Shown piece after piece: positions 8,273 to 16,012 of a stretch of DNA of 64,000 bases. The notes below the pieces were generated by a model. That model was not told where the DNA came from and ran no database searches. It saw only the letters and a list, made by a program, of their open reading frames with translations. The stretch comes from Asanoa sp. WMMD1127 (GTDB taxonomy: Bacteria > Actinomycetota > Actinomycetes > Mycobacteriales > Micromonosporaceae): contig NZ_JARUBP010000001.1 of NCBI RefSeq assembly GCF_029626225.1, forward strand, positions 7,812,001 through 7,876,000, in the 5' to 3' direction. The stretch's first letter is position 1, and every line of letters starts with the position of its first letter. The translations under genes and the position numbers were made by a program.

Positions 8273-9529
8273 CTATCCGGCGAGAAGCGCGTCGAGGGGC
8301 ACGCTGGGGTCCGCGAGGCGGTCCAGGTCGACATCCTTGCCGCTGTAACCGGCCCGCACGAGTTTCTGGATATCGTCCTGAACGTCCCATACGTTGACGT
8401 TCATGCCGGCGAGCACGTGTCCCTGCCGCGTCCAGAACACGGTGAACTCGGGCGTCTTCCCGTCCACGATGGACGGATCGCCCCGGAACACCACCCGGTC
8501 GAAACCGCCGCGTGGCAACCAGCCGGCCATCTCCATGCCCAGGTCATATTGATCGGTGAAGAAGTAGGGCAGCCGGTCGTAGGAGACCTCCTGCCCGAGC
8601 ATCGAGCGGGCCGCCGCCGGGCCGCCGTTGAGCGCGTTGGCCCAGTGCTCCACCCGGATGTGCTGATGGAACAACGGGTGGTACGCCGAGACCACGTCGC
8701 CGGCCGCGTAGACGTCAGGGTCGCTGGTGCGCAGGGCCGCGTCGGCCACCACGCCGTCGTCGACCCGCAGCCCCGCGCCGCGGGCGAGCTCCACATTGGG
8801 CGTGATGCCGACCGCGATCAGCGCGGCCGAAGCCGGCACCTCGCTGTTGTCGTCGAGCACGGCGTGGGTGAGCCGGTCGCCGATGCCACCGAACTCGCGT
8901 ACCTGCGTGTCGAACCGGAAGTCGACGCCGTGCGCCGCGTGCAGCGCCCGGAACACCTCGGCCACCTCGTCGCCGACCACCTGGCGCAGCGGCGCGCGGT
9001 CGGTCTCCACCACGGTCACGTCGCAGCCGAACTCCCGCGCGGCGGCGGCGATCTCCAGGCCGATCCAGCCGGCGCCGATCACCACGACGGGGTCGCCGGC
9101 GCGCAGCGTCCGCCCGAGGGCCTCGGACTGCTCGATGGTGCGCAGGTGGTGGATCCGCGGGCCCTCGCCGCCGGGCAGGTCCAAGGTGCGCGGTGACGAG
9201 CCGGTGGCCAGCAGCAGCTTGTCGTAACGGACCCGCTCGCCGCCGTCGAGCGTCACCTCGTGCGCGGCCGGGTCGACCGCAATCACCCGGGTGCCCATCC
9301 GCAGCTCGATGCGCTGGTCGGCGTACCACGCCTCGTCGTGCGGGAAGGCCTTGCCCCGCTCGTCCTTGCCGAGCAGGTAGCCCTTGGACAGCGGCGGTCG
9401 CTCGTAGGGTAGCTGGGGCTCCTCGCCGATCAGCACCACCCGGCCGTCGAAGCCCTCGGCACGCAGGGTCTCGGCGGCCTTCGCGCCGGCCAGCGACGCG
9501 CCTACGATCACGAACACCCGGTCGGTCAT
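8273..9529 (-). CDS. NAD(P)/FAD-dependent oxidoreductase, ferredoxin/rubredoxin reductase-like
   Basis: A 418-residue flavoprotein with two Rossmann motifs: FVIVGASLAGAKAAETLR at the N-terminus binds FAD and VVIGAGWIGLEIAAAAREFG near residue 150 binds NAD(P)H. LPYERPPLSKGYL and YAAGDVV are typical of ferredoxin reductases that feed oxygenases or P450s, and a reductase C-terminal domain ends the chain. The ATG at 9529 is preferred; another in-frame ATG lies at 9547. It ends 80 bp before the PaoABC-like operon on the same strand; whether it donates to or accepts electrons from that enzyme is unknown. Confidence 0.85.
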   Translation of the reverse strand: MTDRVFVIVGASLAGAKAAETLRAEGFDGRVVLIGEEPQLPYERPPLSKGYLLGKDERGKAFPHDEAWYADQRIELRMGTRVIAVDPAAHEVTLDGGERVRYDKLLLATGSSPRTLDLPGGEGPRIHHLRTIEQSEALGRTLRAGDPVVVIGAGWIGLEIAAAAREFGCDVTVVETDRAPLRQVVGDEVAEVFRALHAAHGVDFRFDTQVREFGGIGDRLTHAVLDDNSEVPASAALIAVGITPNVELARGAGLRVDDGVVADAALRTSDPDVYAAGDVVSAYHPLFHQHIRVEHWANALNGGPAAARSMLGQEVSYDRLPYFFTDQYDLGMEMAGWLPRGGFDRVVFRGDPSIVDGKTPEFTVFWTRQGHVLAGMNVNVWDVQDDIQKLVRAGYSGKDVDLDRLADPSVPLDALLAG

Positions 9530-9598
9530 TCCGACAGTCTTCACCATCCGCCGCGTTTTACGCCCGACGTTGACTCGCTGTTGGCTAGCGTCCGTCTG

Positions 9599-10657
9599 GT
9601 GACGCAGTCCACTGAAGAGTTCGCGGACCGGTTGTTCCGCTCGGCGCTGGGCACCGCGGAGCTGCTGTCGGTCTACCTCGGCGACCGGCTCGGCTGGTAC
9701 CAGGCGTTGGCCGACGGCGGCCCGGCGGACGCCGCGGCACTGGTGGAGCGGGCCGGCGGGACGCCGCGGTACGCGCGGGAGTGGCTGGAGCAGCAGGCCT
9801 CGTACGGCATCCTGACCGTGACCGCGGACGGCCAATTCGCGCTGCCGCCCGGCGCCGCCGAGGTGCTCACGGACGCCGGCAGCCTCAACTACCTCGCCCC
9901 GATGGCCCGCGCCTTCGCAGCCGCCGCGATGCAGCTGCCGGCGCTGGTCTCGGCCTACCGGGATGGCGGTGGGGTGGGCTGGGCGACGTTCGGCGCCGAG
10001 ATGCGCGAGGCCCAGGCCGACGCCAACCGGCCGTGGTTCGACCGGGCGCTGCCCGGCGCGCTGGCCGAGGTCGAGCCGCTGCACTCGGTGCTGAGCCGGC
10101 CGGGCGCCCGGATCGCCGACGTCGGGTGCGGGGCCGGCTGGTCGTCGCTCGCGCTCGCCCGCGCGTACCCCGAGGCCCTGGTCGACGGGTTCGACGTCGA
10201 CGCGCCCTCGGTGGCGACGGCGACCGCCAACGCCCGGGCCGCGGGCCTCGCCGACCGCGTGGCGTTCCACGAGGTCGACGCCGGCGGTGGCCTGCCGGGC
10301 GCCGGTGACCATGACGCCGCGTTCGCCTTCGAGTGCGTGCACGACCTGCCGCGACCGGTCGAGGTGCTCTCCGCCGTCCGCGCCGCCGTCCGGCCCGGGG
10401 CGCCGGTCGTGGTGATGGACGAGGCGGTGGGCGAGACGTTCCGGGCGCCGGGCGACGACATCGAGCGGCTGATGTACGGCTACAGCATGCTGATCTGCCT
10501 GCCGGACAGCATGGCCCACCCCGAGTCGGTCGGCACCGGCACCGTGATGCGGCCGGACACGCTGCGGGGCTACGCCCGGTCGGCCGGCTTCACCGACGTC
10601 GAGGTGCTGCCGATCGAGGGTTTCGGCTTCTTCCGCTTCTATCTGCTGACGCACTAG
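9599..10657 (+). CDS. Class I SAM-dependent methyltransferase with N-terminal winged helix
   Basis: About 352 residues. The N-terminal 100 residues look like the winged-helix dimerisation domain of Rv2258c-type methyltransferases (YARWLEQQASYGILTV-like segment). The SAM-binding motif IADVGCGAGWSSLALARAYP lies near residue 172, followed by the acidic FDVDAPS that contacts the ribose. The GTG at 9599 is preferred over TTG at 9581. It is divergent from the flavoprotein gene. The methyl acceptor cannot be predicted. Confidence 0.82.
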   Translation: MTQSTEEFADRLFRSALGTAELLSVYLGDRLGWYQALADGGPADAAALVERAGGTPRYAREWLEQQASYGILTVTADGQFALPPGAAEVLTDAGSLNYLAPMARAFAAAAMQLPALVSAYRDGGGVGWATFGAEMREAQADANRPWFDRALPGALAEVEPLHSVLSRPGARIADVGCGAGWSSLALARAYPEALVDGFDVDAPSVATATANARAAGLADRVAFHEVDAGGGLPGAGDHDAAFAFECVHDLPRPVEVLSAVRAAVRPGAPVVVMDEAVGETFRAPGDDIERLMYGYSMLICLPDSMAHPESVGTGTVMRPDTLRGYARSAGFTDVEVLPIEGFGFFRFYLLTH

Positions 10658-10667
10658 GTATACCTAG
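10654..10667. promoter_or_regulatory. 14-bp perfect palindrome overlapping the methyltransferase stop
   Basis: CTAGGTATACCTAG is perfectly self-complementary, AT-richer than its surroundings and contains two CTAG tetramers, which are scarce in such genomes. The TAG stop at 10655-10657 lies inside it. It could be a protein-binding site; it is too short and GC-poor for a terminator. Confidence 0.35.
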
Positions 10668-10787
10668 GCGGCTGTCCCACGGCGTCTAAGGCGGGGGTGG
10701 TCGGCAGGTTAGGGAACGGCTCCCGATGTCGCGGCGTCCCGGTCCGAACAGGATGGAGACATCACCGAGTTCGACAAGGAGCCCGCG

Positions 10788-11021
10788 ATGTACCAGCACC
10801 CCGACCTGATGCTCACCGTCGCCCACGAACACCAGCGCGACCTGATCGCCGACGCCGACCGCAAGCGGCTGTTCGGCCGGGTGACCCGCCGCCGGCACAG
10901 CCGCGGCCGGGGCCGCGCCGACCAGGAGCCCTCCAGACGCGTCCGCCTGACGCCCGGCGCGTTCGCCGTCCGGGCCCAGGCGGTCGGCGCGATCGCGCTG
11001 CACGACCTCCCGGCTCACTAG
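10788..11021 (+). CDS. Small conserved hypothetical protein
   Basis: A 77-residue basic protein beginning [20 protein letters not shown], with an arginine-rich middle ([13 protein letters not shown]). I recall similar small proteins with the same start in related actinobacteria but no function. AAGGAG at 10776-10781 precedes the ATG at a good distance, supporting expression. Its TAG stop shares a CTAG tetramer with the stop of the convergent dgt gene. Confidence 0.65.
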   Translation: MYQHPDLMLTVAHEHQRDLIADADRKRLFGRVTRRRHSRGRGRADQEPSRRVRLTPGAFAVRAQAVGAIALHDLPAH

Positions 11022-12229
11022 CGCGTCAGGCGGTGGTGCCAGTCGACCGCGGCCGGGTCGGTGAGCGACGCGACCTGGTCGATGACGACCCGGAGCCGGG
11101 CCGGGTCGTCGGGCGCCGCCTTCCACGTCGCCGCGAACGCCGGGTCGAGGCCCGCCGGCGCCCGGTCGACGAGCACCGCGACCAGCTCGGTCAGCACCGC
11201 CCGCTGGCGCTCGTAGCGCTCGTGCGCGCCCGGCCGGCGCATCACGTAGCGCAGGGCGATGCCCTTCAGCAGCGCGCACCGCGCCCGGATCACCGCCGGC
11301 ACGACGAGGTCGGCGGCATAGCGGCGCAGCGGGCCGGCACCGTGCGCGGCCCGGGTCGCCTCGACCGCGGCCGCGACGAAGCGACCGGTCAACACGCTGG
11401 TCAGTCCCTTGAGGGCGGCCTGGGCCCGATAGCTGCCGTCGTAGTCGGCCACCGCCACCAGGGCCGGGTCGGCGAGCAGGTCGTCGAGCACCGGCGCCAG
11501 CACGTCCGCCGGCTCCGGTGAGTAGGTCTCGGCCGCCGCCCGGCACACCGCCGCCCGCTCGTCGGCGTCGTCGATCAGGGCGCGCACCGGCACGTAACCA
11601 CCGTGGATCCCGTCCTCGACGTCGTGCACCGAATAGGCGACGTCGTCAGCCCAGTCCATCACCTGAGCCTCCAGGCAGCGCCGCTCCGGCTCGGGCGCGG
11701 CCACCCGCAGCCATTCGAAGACCGGCAGGTCGTCGGCGTAGACGCCGAACTTGCGCCGGCCGGGCCGGCGGGCCCAGGGATATTTGCACGTGGCGTCCAG
11801 CGCGGCCCGGGTCAGGTTGAGCCCGGCCCCGTGCACCTTGGCCTCGAGCCGCGTGAGCACCCGCAGCGTCTGCGCGTTGCCCTCGAACCCGCCGCACGAC
11901 GCGGCCAGGTCGTCCAGCGCCGCCTCGCCGTTGTGCCCGAACGGCGGATGCCCGAGGTCGTGCGCGAGCCCGGCCACGTCGACCACGTCGGGGTCGCAAC
12001 CCAGCCGGGCGCCCATCTCCCGACCGATCTGGGCGACCTCGAGCGAGTGGGTCAGGCGGGTGCGCAGGAAGTCGTCGGTGCCGGCCAGGTGCACCTGGGT
12101 CTTGGCGGCCAGCCTGCGGAACGCCGCCGAGTGGAGCACCCGGGCGCGGTCGCGCTCGAACGGGCCGCGGCCGCCGCCGGTGTCCTTGGGCGGCTCGGGC
12201 ACCCAGCGGTCGGCGTCCCCCGTGATCAC
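11018..12229 (-). CDS. dgt: Deoxyguanosinetriphosphate triphosphohydrolase-like protein
   Basis: A 403-residue HD-domain enzyme that hydrolyses dNTPs to the nucleoside and triphosphate. Metal ligands are visible: His61 in [14 protein letters not shown], the HD pair at 90-91 in [15 protein letters not shown], and a later Asp in [15 protein letters not shown]. The GTG at 12229 lies 10 bp after the stop of the VOC gene, so the two form a short operon. In actinobacteria dgt often lies near dnaG, which is not seen here. Confidence 0.9.
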   Translation of the reverse strand: MITGDADRWVPEPPKDTGGGRGPFERDRARVLHSAAFRRLAAKTQVHLAGTDDFLRTRLTHSLEVAQIGREMGARLGCDPDVVDVAGLAHDLGHPPFGHNGEAALDDLAASCGGFEGNAQTLRVLTRLEAKVHGAGLNLTRAALDATCKYPWARRPGRRKFGVYADDLPVFEWLRVAAPEPERRCLEAQVMDWADDVAYSVHDVEDGIHGGYVPVRALIDDADERAAVCRAAAETYSPEPADVLAPVLDDLLADPALVAVADYDGSYRAQAALKGLTSVLTGRFVAAAVEATRAAHGAGPLRRYAADLVVPAVIRARCALLKGIALRYVMRRPGAHERYERQRAVLTELVAVLVDRAPAGLDPAFAATWKAAPDDPARLRVVIDQVASLTDPAAVDWHHRLTR

Positions 12230-12239
12230 ATCGGTAACG

Positions 12240-12593
12240 CTACGCCCTGGGTGCGAGCACGCAGAACTCGTTGCCCTCCGGATCCGCGAGGACGATCCAG
12301 CCCGCGCCCGGCGACTGTCCGATGTCGACGTGCCGCGCGCCCATGTCGACCAGCCGCTCGACCTCGGCCTCCTGGTCGTCGGGGCGCAGGTCGATGTGCA
12401 GCCGGTTCTTGACCCCCTTGGTCTCCGGCACGGGCACGAAAATCAGGCCGGGCAACTCGTCGGGCGTCCGCCGGATCTCCACCTCGTCGGGCTTCTCGTA
12501 GGTGATCTGGTAGCTGAGCGCTTCGGCCCACCACCGGGCGAGCCGGGCCGGGTCGCGCGCGTCGACCACCAGGTTCTCCCAGCGGTTGCCCAT
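12240..12593 (-). CDS. VOC-family (glyoxalase-like) protein
   Basis: A 117-residue single VOC module beginning [19 protein letters not shown] and ending [18 protein letters not shown], the usual strand-turn of glyoxalase-like domains. Metal-ligand candidates are His in RLHIDLRP and Glu in NEFCVL. Such single modules work as dimers, but the substrate is unknown. It is translated just ahead of dgt. Confidence 0.8.
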   Translation of the reverse strand: MGNRWENLVVDARDPARLARWWAEALSYQITYEKPDEVEIRRTPDELPGLIFVPVPETKGVKNRLHIDLRPDDQEAEVERLVDMGARHVDIGQSPGAGWIVLADPEGNEFCVLAPRA

Positions 12594-12921
12594 GTGTTAC
12601 CTCCGGACGGCACGGACGGACGGAACGAGAAGGTGTCCGACAGGTTACGCGTACGATCGCCGGTCCGCCCGTTCGGTCGTCATCGGGCCCGTCAGGGGCA
12701 CATGCCCATCTCGACCACATTTGCAACACCCGATCAGACGAGAGTTGCTGACCGATCGCCGAGGGTGAGACTACTGCGGACGATCTTCGCCCGAGGGTAG
12801 TTTCGCGGAAGCACATCGTCATGGCCGGCAAGCCGCCGGCCCCGACCCGTTACCCGGGATTCTCGCGCGCCCTCTGGCCGGAGCGGACGCACCGAGGCAC
12901 CACCCGGGTGGAGGAGCACGT
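12594..12921. other. Intergenic region upstream of the Roadblock/DUF4388 cluster
   Basis: 328 bp between divergent genes, with no convincing gene. It is somewhat AT-richer around 12700-12760 (ACATTTGCAACACC). Two imperfect direct repeats CGAGGGT-N(6 or 9)-GCGGA lie at 12760-12780 and 12792-12809. It must hold promoters for both flanking transcription units; I cannot assign a -35/-10 pair with confidence. Confidence 0.4.
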
Positions 12922-13302
12922 GTGTCCGGCATAGACGACTGCCTACGGCAGGCGATGACCATCCCTGGCGCCATCGGGGCGAGCGTGGTCGACTACACGA
13001 CCGGGTTCGCGCTCGCGTGGGCGGGCAACGCGCCCACGGGCGACCCCGACGCGTCCGCCGCCGGCTCGTCCGACGTCATCCACGCGGCGACCAACCGCGC
13101 CCCGTTCGCGTCGACGCGCCCCAACGACCTGGTCGAAGACGTGGTGATCACCACGCACGGCGGCTACCACCTGCTGCGGATGATCCGCACCGACTTCGAC
13201 AGCCGGTTGCTGCTCTACGTCTGGCTCGACCGCCACGAGGGCAACCTGGCCGTCGCGCAGAGACGGATCCGCATCCTCGCCGACGACCTCGTCGCGGCCT
13301 GA
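12922..13302 (+). CDS. Roadblock/LC7-like protein 1
   Basis: A 126-residue single-domain protein starting at GTG 12922 with GAGGAG at 12911-12916. The opening DDCLRQAMTIPGAIGASVVD, the TTGFALAW hairpin, the VVITTHGGYHLLRMI strands and the C-terminal helix NLAVAQRRIRILADDL match the Roadblock/LC7 (MglB-like) fold. It is a clear paralogue of the third protein of this cluster (MTIEGAIGVALVDYTSG). Roadblock proteins dimerise and modulate small Ras-like GTPases or act as scaffolds, but no GTPase gene lies in the window. Confidence 0.75.
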   Translation: MSGIDDCLRQAMTIPGAIGASVVDYTTGFALAWAGNAPTGDPDASAAGSSDVIHAATNRAPFASTRPNDLVEDVVITTHGGYHLLRMIRTDFDSRLLLYVWLDRHEGNLAVAQRRIRILADDLVAA

Positions 13303-13406
13303 TCCGAGCCCGCACCTTGGTCACCTACGCGCACCCGGCCGTCGTGGCCCAGGACATGTCCCCTAGATCCGGAACGCCCGGACCAATCGAGTCGTCAGGA
13401 GGAGCG

Positions 13407-14954
13407 TTGGCCAAGTCCGTCCGGATCCCCCGCACGGGCTCGCCGCGGCGCGCCCTCACCCAGCTGGCGGGCGCCAGCGCGACCGGCGCGCTGCACATCG
13501 GCACCGACGACTGCCTCTATCTGGTGGGCGGCGAGGTCGTCTTCGCCGAGTCGGGCAGCTCCCCCAGCATCGGTGACCTGCTCACCGCGTCCGACCGGCT
13601 GGCGCCGCAGACGTGGCAGGCCGCGCTGGCCACCGGCGGTCCCGTCGGCAAGGCCGACGTGCGGCCCAGCCACTGGCTCGTCCAGCAGGGCCACCTCACC
13701 CACGGCGAGCTCGAGCTGTGCGTGCTGGGCGCGATCTACGACGCGGCGTACTTCGCGCTCGGCTCGGCCAGCGCCCTGCTGCGCTTCGTCGACGGCGAGA
13801 CCCACGGCATGGGCGCGGTCACCTCGGTCGACCCGGCCGTGCTGGCCCGCGAGGCCGCCCGGCGCCGCAAGCTGCTCGACGAGATCTACCCGGAGCCCGG
13901 CGTCGACCACGCGGTCGTCGTGCCGGTCCGCCGGCCGCCGGTGCCGCGGGTGGTGCTCTCGGCGCTCCAGTGGGAGATCGTCGGCCGCGCCGACGGCACG
14001 CTCACCCCGACCGGCCTGGCGCGGGAGCTCGGGCGGGCCGGCTACGCCGTGCTCACCGAGGTACGCCGCCTGGCCGCCACGGGCCTCATCGCCCTGCCGG
14101 CGGGGGCCATCCCGCTGATCGTCCGCGACGCGCCGCTGAAGCGCGCCGTGCCGGCCATTCCCCTGACCGACGAGGTGGCCGCGAGCCTGCTCGGCGAGGC
14201 GCGGGCGGGTGATGGGCCGGCCCGGGTCGCCGCGGGTGACCTCCGGCCGGCCGCGCCGGCGGCCGACGTCGCGGCCGGCCTGGCCGCACCGCGCGCGACG
14301 CGCGGTAGTCGCGCAACGGGGGCGGGCACCTCGGCCGGCGACGCGCACGGGGGACGCCACCTTCGCGCGGCCGATTCGGCCGGCGACGTTGGCCTGCCGC
14401 CGCGCGACGCCCGCGCGGCCGCCTCGGCCGACGACGGCGGCCCTGGCCGCTCCCCCCGCGACATCCGCGCGGCAGCATCGGCCGACGACGGCGGCCCTGG
14501 CCGCTCCCGGCGCGACGTTCGAGCGGCGGCTGCCGTCGGCGACGGGAGCGCCGGCTCATCGGGGCGCGGGCTCCGCGGCGCCGCCTCGGCCGATGGCGAC
14601 GGCCCGGGCCGCTCGGCCCGCGACATCCGCGCGGCCGCCGGGGGCGACATCCCGGTCCCGCTCGATCCCGCCTCGCGCCCGCGTGGCGACGCGACGCCCG
14701 CCATGCCGCGACGCCGGACGCCCATCGGGGCCGACCAGCCCGACCCCCTGACCGCACCCGGCGACGACCCGGCCCCTCCCATCCGTGCCGCGGTCCCGGC
14801 GCCGGCTCCACCGGGGTCGCTGCCCGCGCTGCCCCGGCGGGAGCCGGGCGAGCGCCTGCCCCACCTGCCGGAATCATCGAGCGCCGCACCGCCCGTCCCG
14901 GCCGACGAGGCGTTGCTCAAGCGCATCCGTACCGCCCTGAAGGCACTCCGATGA
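13407..14954 (+). CDS. DUF4388 (PatA-like) protein with repeat-rich tail
   Basis: About 515 residues from TTG 13407, chosen because AGGAGGAG lies at 13397-13404; an upstream in-frame ATG (13356) lacks a ribosome site. Residues 1-130 resemble DUF4388/PatA N-terminal domains (TGALHIGTDDCLYLVGGEVV, then AESGSSPSIGDLL). A winged-helix-like segment follows at about 188-235 (LSALQWEIVGRADGTLTP). The rest is disordered, rich in Ala, Gly, Pro and Arg, with an 18-residue tandem repeat (RDxRAAASADDGGPGRS) and a short terminal helix DEALLKRIRTALKALR. The repeat tail and conserved end helix suggest a tethered scaffold working with the adjacent Roadblock proteins. Confidence 0.75.
   Translation: MAKSVRIPRTGSPRRALTQLAGASATGALHIGTDDCLYLVGGEVVFAESGSSPSIGDLLTASDRLAPQTWQAALATGGPVGKADVRPSHWLVQQGHLTHGELELCVLGAIYDAAYFALGSASALLRFVDGETHGMGAVTSVDPAVLAREAARRRKLLDEIYPEPGVDHAVVVPVRRPPVPRVVLSALQWEIVGRADGTLTPTGLARELGRAGYAVLTEVRRLAATGLIALPAGAIPLIVRDAPLKRAVPAIPLTDEVAASLLGEARAGDGPARVAAGDLRPAAPAADVAAGLAAPRATRGSRATGAGTSAGDAHGGRHLRAADSAGDVGLPPRDARAAASADDGGPGRSPRDIRAAASADDGGPGRSRRDVRAAAAVGDGSAGSSGRGLRGAASADGDGPGRSARDIRAAAGGDIPVPLDPASRPRGDATPAMPRRRTPIGADQPDPLTAPGDDPAPPIRAAVPAPAPPGSLPALPRREPGERLPHLPESSSAAPPVPADEALLKRIRTALKALR
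14403..14640 (+). repeat. 54-bp in-frame tandem repeat
   Basis: About four and a half copies of a 54-bp unit encode the 18-residue repeat RDxRAAASADDGGPGRSx in the disordered tail of the DUF4388 protein. Copies one and two are almost identical; the third is the most diverged. Confidence 0.75.
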
Positions 14955-15026
14955 CGGCGCCCCGATGAGCCGCGGGCCACCGGCGTCATCGGCCGCCGAC
15001 ACCTAAGAAAGGGAGAGATACCGCCT

Positions 15027-15518
15027 GTGGACACCGATCGTGCGATCGCCGCCGCGCTGCGCACGCTGCGCGAGGTCCCGGACGTGGTCGGGTCCGTCCT
15101 GGCCGGGCCCGACGGCCTGCTCATCGCCAGTGACGTCGACCGGGTCGAGCCCGACACCATCGCCGCGATGGCCGCGGCGACGGTCGGCCTCGGCCGGCGG
15201 TTCGCCGAGACGGTCGGCCTCGGCAACCACCGCGAGACGGTCATCCAGGCCGACGGCGGTTGCCTGGTCAGCTACGCGGCCGGTGCCGCGCTGCTGACCG
15301 TGGTCGCGATGCCCCAGGCCAACCTGGCCCTGGTGCACCGCTTCGCCCGCCAGGTGGCGCAGCGGCTCGGCCTGCTCGTCGAGGCGCTCGCCGCCCAACC
15401 CCCGCCGGGGCGCGTCCCCGGTCCCAACCCGCCGCCGGCCCCGCCGGCACGGGAACCGCTGCCCCGCCGCACCACCCGCACCACCGCACCGGGCCGACCC
15501 AGCGCTGCCCGGTCGTGA
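15027..15518 (+). CDS. Roadblock/LC7 domain protein 2 with Pro-rich tail
   Basis: A 163-residue protein from GTG 15027, preceded by GGGAGA. Residues 1-115 form a canonical Roadblock/LC7 domain (VVGSVLAGPDGLLIASDVDR, then ALLTVVAMPQANLALVHRF) similar to the CvnB-type proteins of actinobacterial conservons; the last 45 residues are proline- and arginine-rich and probably disordered. The usual conservon partners (membrane histidine kinase, DUF742 protein, Ras-like GTPase) are not adjacent. Confidence 0.8.
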   Translation: MDTDRAIAAALRTLREVPDVVGSVLAGPDGLLIASDVDRVEPDTIAAMAAATVGLGRRFAETVGLGNHRETVIQADGGCLVSYAAGAALLTVVAMPQANLALVHRFARQVAQRLGLLVEALAAQPPPGRVPGPNPPPAPPAREPLPRRTTRTTAPGRPSAARS

Positions 15519-15589
15519 AACACCGGTCCGGTCGTCGTTCGGCTTCGACGACCGGCGCCGCAGACCCGAACACAACGGAGGACAGGCTC

Positions 15590-15961
15590 ATGGCAGACAT
15601 GGACACCGCACTGAAGGAATGCATGACGATCGAGGGCGCGATCGGTGTCGCGCTCGTCGACTACACCAGCGGCATGTCGCTGGGCGTGGTCGGCGGAGGC
15701 AAGGACCTCGACCTGACCGTCGCCGCCGCCGGCAACACGGACGTGGTGCGGGCGAAGCTGCGCACGCTCGAGATGCTCGGCCTCAAGGAGGCCATCGAGG
15801 ACATCCTGATCACCCTCGACAACCAGTACCACCTGATCCGGTTGCTGACCGGGCGGGCCGGCAAGGGCCTGTTCCTCTACATCGCGCTGAACAAGACCAG
15901 GGCGAACCTGGCCATGGCCCGCCACCAGCTCCGCAAGATCGAATCCGACATGGAGCTGTAG
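15590..15961 (+). CDS. Roadblock/LC7-like protein 3
   Basis: A 123-residue single-domain protein from ATG 15590 with GGAGGA at 15577-15582. It is a paralogue of Roadblock protein 1 with the same layout: ALKECMTIEGAIGVALVDYT, the ILITLDNQYHLIRLL strands and the closing helix NLAMARHQLRKIESDMEL. It has the best ribosome site of the four genes. A strong hairpin 17 bp after the stop ends the cluster. Confidence 0.78.
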   Translation: MADMDTALKECMTIEGAIGVALVDYTSGMSLGVVGGGKDLDLTVAAAGNTDVVRAKLRTLEMLGLKEAIEDILITLDNQYHLIRLLTGRAGKGLFLYIALNKTRANLAMARHQLRKIESDMEL

Positions 15962-15977
15962 GACCGGACACGCTCAC

Positions 15978-16006
15978 GGAGGGGTCCCGCGGCGCGGGAC
16001 CCCTCC
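15978..16006. terminator. Bidirectional terminator hairpin
   Basis: Perfect 13-bp arms GGAGGGGTCCCGC and GCGGGACCCCTCC with a 3-nt loop lie between the stops of Roadblock protein 3 (+) and ppdK (-). There is no T-run, as is common in high-GC actinobacteria. Confidence 0.8.
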
Positions 16007-16012
16007 GGACGG

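Noticed and set aside
12760-12809. Direct repeats CGAGGGT...GCGGA as an operator for the Roadblock cluster
   Set aside because: The copies differ in spacing and match over only short blocks, so chance similarity is likely.
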